From: Deltaproteobacteria bacterium
GTDB taxonomy: Bacteria > Desulfobacterota > Binatia > Binatales > Binataceae
Assembly: GCA_021799555.1 (NCBI GenBank)
Contig: JAJZAG010000130.1
Coordinates: forward strand, 1 to 9,466
Reading direction: 5' to 3'
Length of the DNA: 9,466 nt
Of the stretch, positions 6,517 to 9,466 are shown one piece after another. How positions within the stretch are numbered: position 1 is the stretch's first letter; every line of letters starts with the position of its first letter. The notes below the pieces were generated by a model, which saw only the letters and a list, made by a program, of their open reading frames with translations, was not told the origin of the DNA and searched no databases. Both the position numbers and the translations under genes were made by a program.

Positions 6517-8141
6517 TGGGCCGCCCGGGAGCGTCCGTTTTGGGTTGCCAATTGCTCGGCGAGCGCTTCCAGCGGCTTCAGCTTGCGCGGGAAGCGCCAT
6601 GCCGCAAGTAGCGCGATCACGGTCAGGACGAAGCAGGTTTCGGCGAATACATCGCCTGCGAGCGTGTAAAAGGTGCGCACCGGGCGCCATGCGACGACGC
6701 CAATTTCGGTGCCGCGCTTGAACAGGGGGGTACTTTCGGTGATCTCACCGCTAGGTTTAATCACGGCCGTGATCCCGGTATTCGCCGCGCGGATCATCGG
6801 CGCCTTGGTTTCCGCCGAGCGCATCGCGGCCATCGCGAGCGTCTGGTACGGCGCCGAGCTTTTGCCGTACCACGCGTCGTTGGTGATATTGACCAGCACC
6901 TCCGCGCCGGCTTTGACCTCGCGCCGCGTTAGATCGGGAAAGATACTCTCGTAGCAAATCAATATGCCGAGCTTGGCGCCGTCGAGCGGGAAGAGCGTCT
7001 GCCCGGTTCCGGCGAACATGTCGCCCATGCCGGGCACCACGCGATTAACGATAAATCCGAGCACGGCGCGAAACGGCACGTACTCGCCGAATGGCACGAG
7101 CTGCATCTTGTCGTAATGCGCGACCACGTCGCCCTTGGCCGAGACCAGGTAGGCGCGATTATAAAATCCCAGGCGGCCGTCACGCACGCTAAGCGCTGGA
7201 GCGCCGAACAGAATCGGCACGCCGGTCGAGCGCGCCAATGCGAGCAGCGCGTTACGATATGCGGCGTCAGAGGCGAACTCGGCGGGATAGCGATCGTCGG
7301 GCTGAAAGTAAAACGCGGCGGCCGCTTCGGGCCATACGATCAGGTCGGCGCCGCGTTTGGCGATCGCGGTGGTTTCGTCCTGGTAGATCTTGAAGCTTTG
7401 CGGCAGAAAGTTTGGATCCCATTTGAGCGATTGTGGAATATCGGCTTGGACCATCGCGGCCCTTATCGTTCCCGCCGGCTTTTCGCCGCGCAGATCGGCG
7501 AGCCGCCAGGCGCCGAAACCCAGGATCGCGATCATCAGACCGGTCAGCGTCGCGAGGCTTAACGCCTGCGTACGCGATGCCCCGCGGCGGAATATCACCA
7601 CATAGACGACCGCGTTGAAGAACACGATCAGCGCCGAGATTCCATACACGCCCGTGAATTCGGCAAACTGGATGAGTTCGAGATGCTGATAGGCAGTGTA
7701 GCCGAGCAGGTTCCACGGAAAGCCGATCGGAAAGTAGGTGCGCAGCCATTCCACGGCGGCCCACGCGATTGGCATTGTGATGACGATCGATATCCGCAGG
7801 CGGCGCGCCGCCGCCGCGCCGATCCAGACCGCGAATCCGCTGAAGATCGCCATCACCGCCGCCAGCAGCAGCATTGGCAAGATCGCGAGCTCAAACCGCA
7901 CGCCCGCGAAGTCATGCAGCGGCACAACGATCCAGTACATCGAGGTCGCAAAGCTCGCGAAGCCCGCCAGGAAGGCCCAGCCGAAGACGCGGCCGAGCGG
8001 CTCCCCCTCGATCGCATAAAACAGCGGCACGAAGGCGACCCACGCGAGCGCGCTGAAATCGAATTTTGGGAATGCCATGCCGAGCGCGAGGCCGCTGGCG
8101 GCGCACAGGGCGAATCGGTTGATGAAGCTCGAGGACATCAT
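6513..8141 (-). CDS. lnt: Apolipoprotein N-acyltransferase
   Basis: Lnt adds the third acyl chain to the N-terminal cysteine of lipoproteins in the inner membrane, using phospholipid as donor; it marks a diderm envelope. The 542-residue protein has N-terminal membrane helices (about residues 1-215, including the family blocks ALGMAFPKFDFSALAWVAFV and FPIGFPWNLLGYTAYQ), then a periplasmic nitrilase-like domain and a last helix near 492-517. The catalytic triad is visible: WPEAA with Glu272, YDKMQLVPFGEYVP with Lys345, and LICYESIFPD with Cys396. NITNDAWYG and RAANTGITAVI are further nitrilase-domain blocks. The open frame reaches 8228, but the ATG at 8141 overlaps the upstream stop as ATGA and gives the usual Lnt N-terminus, so it is chosen; a second ATG follows directly at 8138. 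No Shine-Dalgarno is seen, which fits translational coupling. Confidence 0.96.
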   Translation of the reverse strand: MMSSSFINRFALCAASGLALGMAFPKFDFSALAWVAFVPLFYAIEGEPLGRVFGWAFLAGFASFATSMYWIVVPLHDFAGVRFELAILPMLLLAAVMAIFSGFAVWIGAAAARRLRISIVITMPIAWAAVEWLRTYFPIGFPWNLLGYTAYQHLELIQFAEFTGVYGISALIVFFNAVVYVVIFRRGASRTQALSLATLTGLMIAILGFGAWRLADLRGEKPAGTIRAAMVQADIPQSLKWDPNFLPQSFKIYQDETTAIAKRGADLIVWPEAAAAFYFQPDDRYPAEFASDAAYRNALLALARSTGVPILFGAPALSVRDGRLGFYNRAYLVSAKGDVVAHYDKMQLVPFGEYVPFRAVLGFIVNRVVPGMGDMFAGTGQTLFPLDGAKLGILICYESIFPDLTRREVKAGAEVLVNITNDAWYGKSSAPYQTLAMAAMRSAETKAPMIRAANTGITAVIKPSGEITESTPLFKRGTEIGVVAWRPVRTFYTLAGDVFAETCFVLTVIALLAAWRFPRKLKPLEALAEQLATQNGRSRAAH

Positions 8142-8686
8142 GCGGCAAACAGTTCGTTCAGCGGGATTACGCCGGCGCATGGCGGGCGTCCGCCGAAGTG
8201 GTCGTAGATCGTATCCACCTCGCGCCACGATTCAACCAGCGCGACCGACGTGCGCGGCTCGAGCGCGAGGTCGCCGGGCGCGCGCCACTCGCGCTCGTGC
8301 GTCCAGTCGACGGCGGGGGCGCTATCGAGGTCGATACTGACGATCCGCCAATGCTCGCGGGCCGCGATAATGGTCCGCGCTTCGCGCCACGGCAAGTAGA
8401 TAACCGGGCGTGCGCCATGCGCGAAAGCATAGCGCCGCTCGATCGCGATTCCGCACGGCTCATAGCGGCGCCGGTTCTTGCGCACCAGGATCGCGCGGAG
8501 CTCGGACAGCGGCGCGTCGAACAGACACACGGCCGACGCGCCGCCGCGCACCATCCGGCGGCCGCCGCGGATCGTTCCGGCTTCGAGGATGGAAACAAGA
8601 TTCTCGAGCGCCGAAGCTGACTTCGAGCGCCGCGTGAAATGCGTCAGCATCGCCGCGCCGGCCAATGCGCGCGCGTCGCGGCTCAT
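8138..8686 (-). CDS. AbiGi/DUF2971-like protein of unknown function
   Basis: This is a 182-residue soluble protein that I cannot name firmly. MLTHFTRRS...LENLVSILEAGTIRGG (13-42), AVCLFDAPLSELRA (52-65), CGIAIERRYAFAHGARPVIYL (78-98), WRIVSIDL and HEREWRAPGDLAL (130-142) follow the order seen in AbiGi-like and DUF2971-type proteins. Those show an HFT near the N-terminus, a C(F)xDxPLSEL block, a (Y)GIGxxKxW...NPVxY block and a late EREWR. Some such proteins are linked to abortive phage infection, and the His...Glu layout recalls ADP-ribosyltransferase-like folds; both points are inference here. The start at 8686 has GGAG 7 bases upstream and overlaps the ybeY stop as ATGA. The gene's own stop overlaps the lnt start in the same way. 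It thus sits inside a housekeeping operon, with composition like its neighbours and no sign of recent transfer. Confidence 0.8.
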   Translation of the reverse strand: MSRDARALAGAAMLTHFTRRSKSASALENLVSILEAGTIRGGRRMVRGGASAVCLFDAPLSELRAILVRKNRRRYEPCGIAIERRYAFAHGARPVIYLPWREARTIIAAREHWRIVSIDLDSAPAVDWTHEREWRAPGDLALEPRTSVALVESWREVDTIYDHFGGRPPCAGVIPLNELFAA

Positions 8687-9171
8687 CGTGCGGCTCCGCG
8701 CGCGCGCGATTTCGCGAACATCGCGGCGAGCTCGCGCTCGCGCGCGCGCATCAGCAGCGCGTCGGATCGCGAGCGCTCATGGTCGTAGCCGACTAGATGC
8801 AGGACCCCGTGAATCAGCAGCGCGCGAATTCGCGCGCGCAAAGCGACGCGCAATTCACGCGCCTGCGCCGCCGCGGTGTCAATCGAGATCACGACGTCGC
8901 CGAGGATCGTGGCGTCGTCGTTTTTGATCGCGGCGGGATCGGGCGGCGGCGCGCCGCGCTCTTCGAGTTGCGAGAATGCCAGCACGTCGGTCGCGCGATC
9001 CTTGCCGCGAAAAGTGCGGTTGAGCCGGCGAATCCCGGCGTCATCGACGATCGCGACCGACAGCTCGCATCGCGCATAACCGAGCGCGCGCAGGATGCGC
9101 GCCGCGTCGGCGCGTATCGCGCGCGAACCGGCCCGCGCGCGGCCTGTGTCGGCTCGAAAGGCGACAGCCAC
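8683..9171 (-). CDS. ybeY: Endoribonuclease YbeY (rRNA maturation factor)
   Basis: YbeY is a metal-dependent single-strand endoribonuclease involved in 16S rRNA 3'-end maturation and ribosome quality control. The 162-residue protein carries the zinc site HGVLHLVGYDH (121-131), with His121, His125 and His131. It also carries LNRTFRGKDRATDVLAF (50-66), the conserved arginine-containing substrate-cleft segment, and ILGDVVISIDTA (89-100). Length is typical. The tail after the zinc site (about 135-162) is low-complexity Arg/Ala/Glu from CGCG-rich DNA and is poorly conserved in the family. The start is a GTG 6 bases after the phoH stop without a clear Shine-Dalgarno, suggesting coupling to phoH. 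The stop overlaps the next gene as ATGA. Confidence 0.95.
   Translation of the reverse strand: MAVAFRADTGRARAGSRAIRADAARILRALGYARCELSVAIVDDAGIRRLNRTFRGKDRATDVLAFSQLEERGAPPPDPAAIKNDDATILGDVVISIDTAAAQARELRVALRARIRALLIHGVLHLVGYDHERSRSDALLMRARERELAAMFAKSRARGAAR
8694..8697 (-). promoter_or_regulatory. Ribosome binding site supporting the AbiGi-like start
   Basis: GGAG on the minus strand lies 7 bases before the ATG at 8686, inside the 3' end of ybeY. Together with the ATGA overlap it favours 8686 over the later in-frame ATG at codon 13. Confidence 0.55.
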
Positions 9172-9177
9172 CCGGCG

Positions 9178-9466
9178 CTACACCCGCGGATTCTCGTCGT
9201 CGCCCGGGCGCGGCGGCGCGCTGTCGGCGTTGAAGGACTCGTAGGCTAAAATCACGGCGGAAACCAGGCGATGGCGCACCACGTCGCGGTCGGTGAAGTG
9301 GACGAACTTGATTCCCTCGGTATGCGCGAGCACGGTGCGCGCTTCCTTGAGACCCGACAACTTGCCGCTCGGCAGATCGATCTGCGTGATATCGCCGGTG
9401 ATTACCGCCTTCGAGTTGTAGCCGAGCCGCGTCAGAAACATCTTCATCTGTTCGGAGGTCGTGTTC
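9178..9466 (-). CDS. PhoH-like ATPase (PhoL/YbeZ type), C-terminal part
   Basis: This is the C-terminal ~95 residues of a PhoH-family P-loop ATPase; the rest lies past the window end. The frame stays open to base 9466 and reads NTTSEQMKMFLTRLGYNSK then VITGDITQIDLP. This is the block just after the Walker B DEAQ in PhoH proteins and includes the sensor-like GDxTQxDLP. SGLKEARTVL and IKFVHFTDRDVVRHRLV complete the domain, with an acidic/proline tail (SAPPRPGDDENPRV). The ATG at 9447 is internal. PhoH-like proteins next to ybeY (ybeZ) are thought to be RNA helicases or ATPases working with YbeY in rRNA processing; the adjacency here, 6 bases, supports that role. Confidence 0.93.
   Translation of the reverse strand, partial: NTTSEQMKMFLTRLGYNSKAVITGDITQIDLPSGKLSGLKEARTVLAHTEGIKFVHFTDRDVVRHRLVSAVILAYESFNADSAPPRPGDDENPRV

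Noticed and set aside
6409..6690. 93-codon minus-strand frame overlapping lnt and the prfB start
   Set aside because: It is out of frame with both lnt and prfB; the real prfB leader is the ATG at 6446 in another frame.
7683..8207. 174-codon plus-strand frame opposite lnt
   Set aside because: It is antisense to the N-terminal membrane part of Lnt; its composition (Arg, Glu, His, Gln) is typical of the reverse of hydrophobic codons.
8142..8228. N-terminal extension of lnt up to 8228
   Set aside because: The extra 29 residues are Arg-rich, lie within the AbiGi-like gene and do not resemble Lnt; the ATGA start at 8141 fits better.
8690..8760. CGCG-rich low-complexity stretch as a possible repeat element
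   Set aside because: It is the Arg/Ala coding tail of ybeY; no unit repeats and no array structure is present.

Overview
The window is very GC-rich (G/C-ending codons, many CGCG runs) and gene-dense, with no intergenic stretch above 300 bases. It looks like the chromosome of a Gram-negative (diderm) bacterium, because it carries apolipoprotein N-acyltransferase (Lnt). The chain phoH-ybeY-(insert)-lnt-prfB resembles housekeeping order in deltaproteobacterial or related uncultivated lineages. That lineage placement is an inference from gene order and composition only. I see no IS element, tRNA, rRNA, CRISPR array or prophage gene.

Layout: (1) 3-602, plus strand: the C-terminal ~199 residues of a TrmN6/YfiC-like N6-adenine methyltransferase, cut by the window start. 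(2) 2875-663, minus strand: a two-gene unit, a YihY/BrkB-family membrane protein with a C-terminal winged-helix-like region, then an alpha/beta hydrolase. (3) 3049-3654, plus strand: dephospho-CoA kinase (coaE), divergent from the YihY gene across a 173-bp intergenic region that must hold both 5' regions. (4) 9466-3651, minus strand: a long co-directional run of phoH (partial), ybeY, an AbiGi/DUF2971-like protein, lnt, prfB, a YfcG-like glutathione transferase and a CobS-like membrane protein. The last gene converges on coaE so tightly that the two stop codons share a CTAG.

The long minus-strand run mostly serves the ribosome, RNA and envelope: PhoH-like ATPase, the YbeY rRNA endonuclease, lipoprotein acylation and translation termination. 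Two ATGA overlaps tie ybeY, the AbiGi-like gene and lnt together, so they are probably translationally coupled.

Three points matter most. prfB is expressed through the classic RF2 programmed +1 frameshift; the visible signal is GGGAGG-CGT-CTT-TGA-C, so a simple ORF call with a TTG start is wrong. The AbiGi-like protein sits inside the ybeY-lnt operon, where many proteobacteria have corC/ybeX. The CobS-like protein has lost most of the acidic residues typical of cobalamin synthase and has no cobalamin genes near it, so it may be a repurposed or inactive paralogue.
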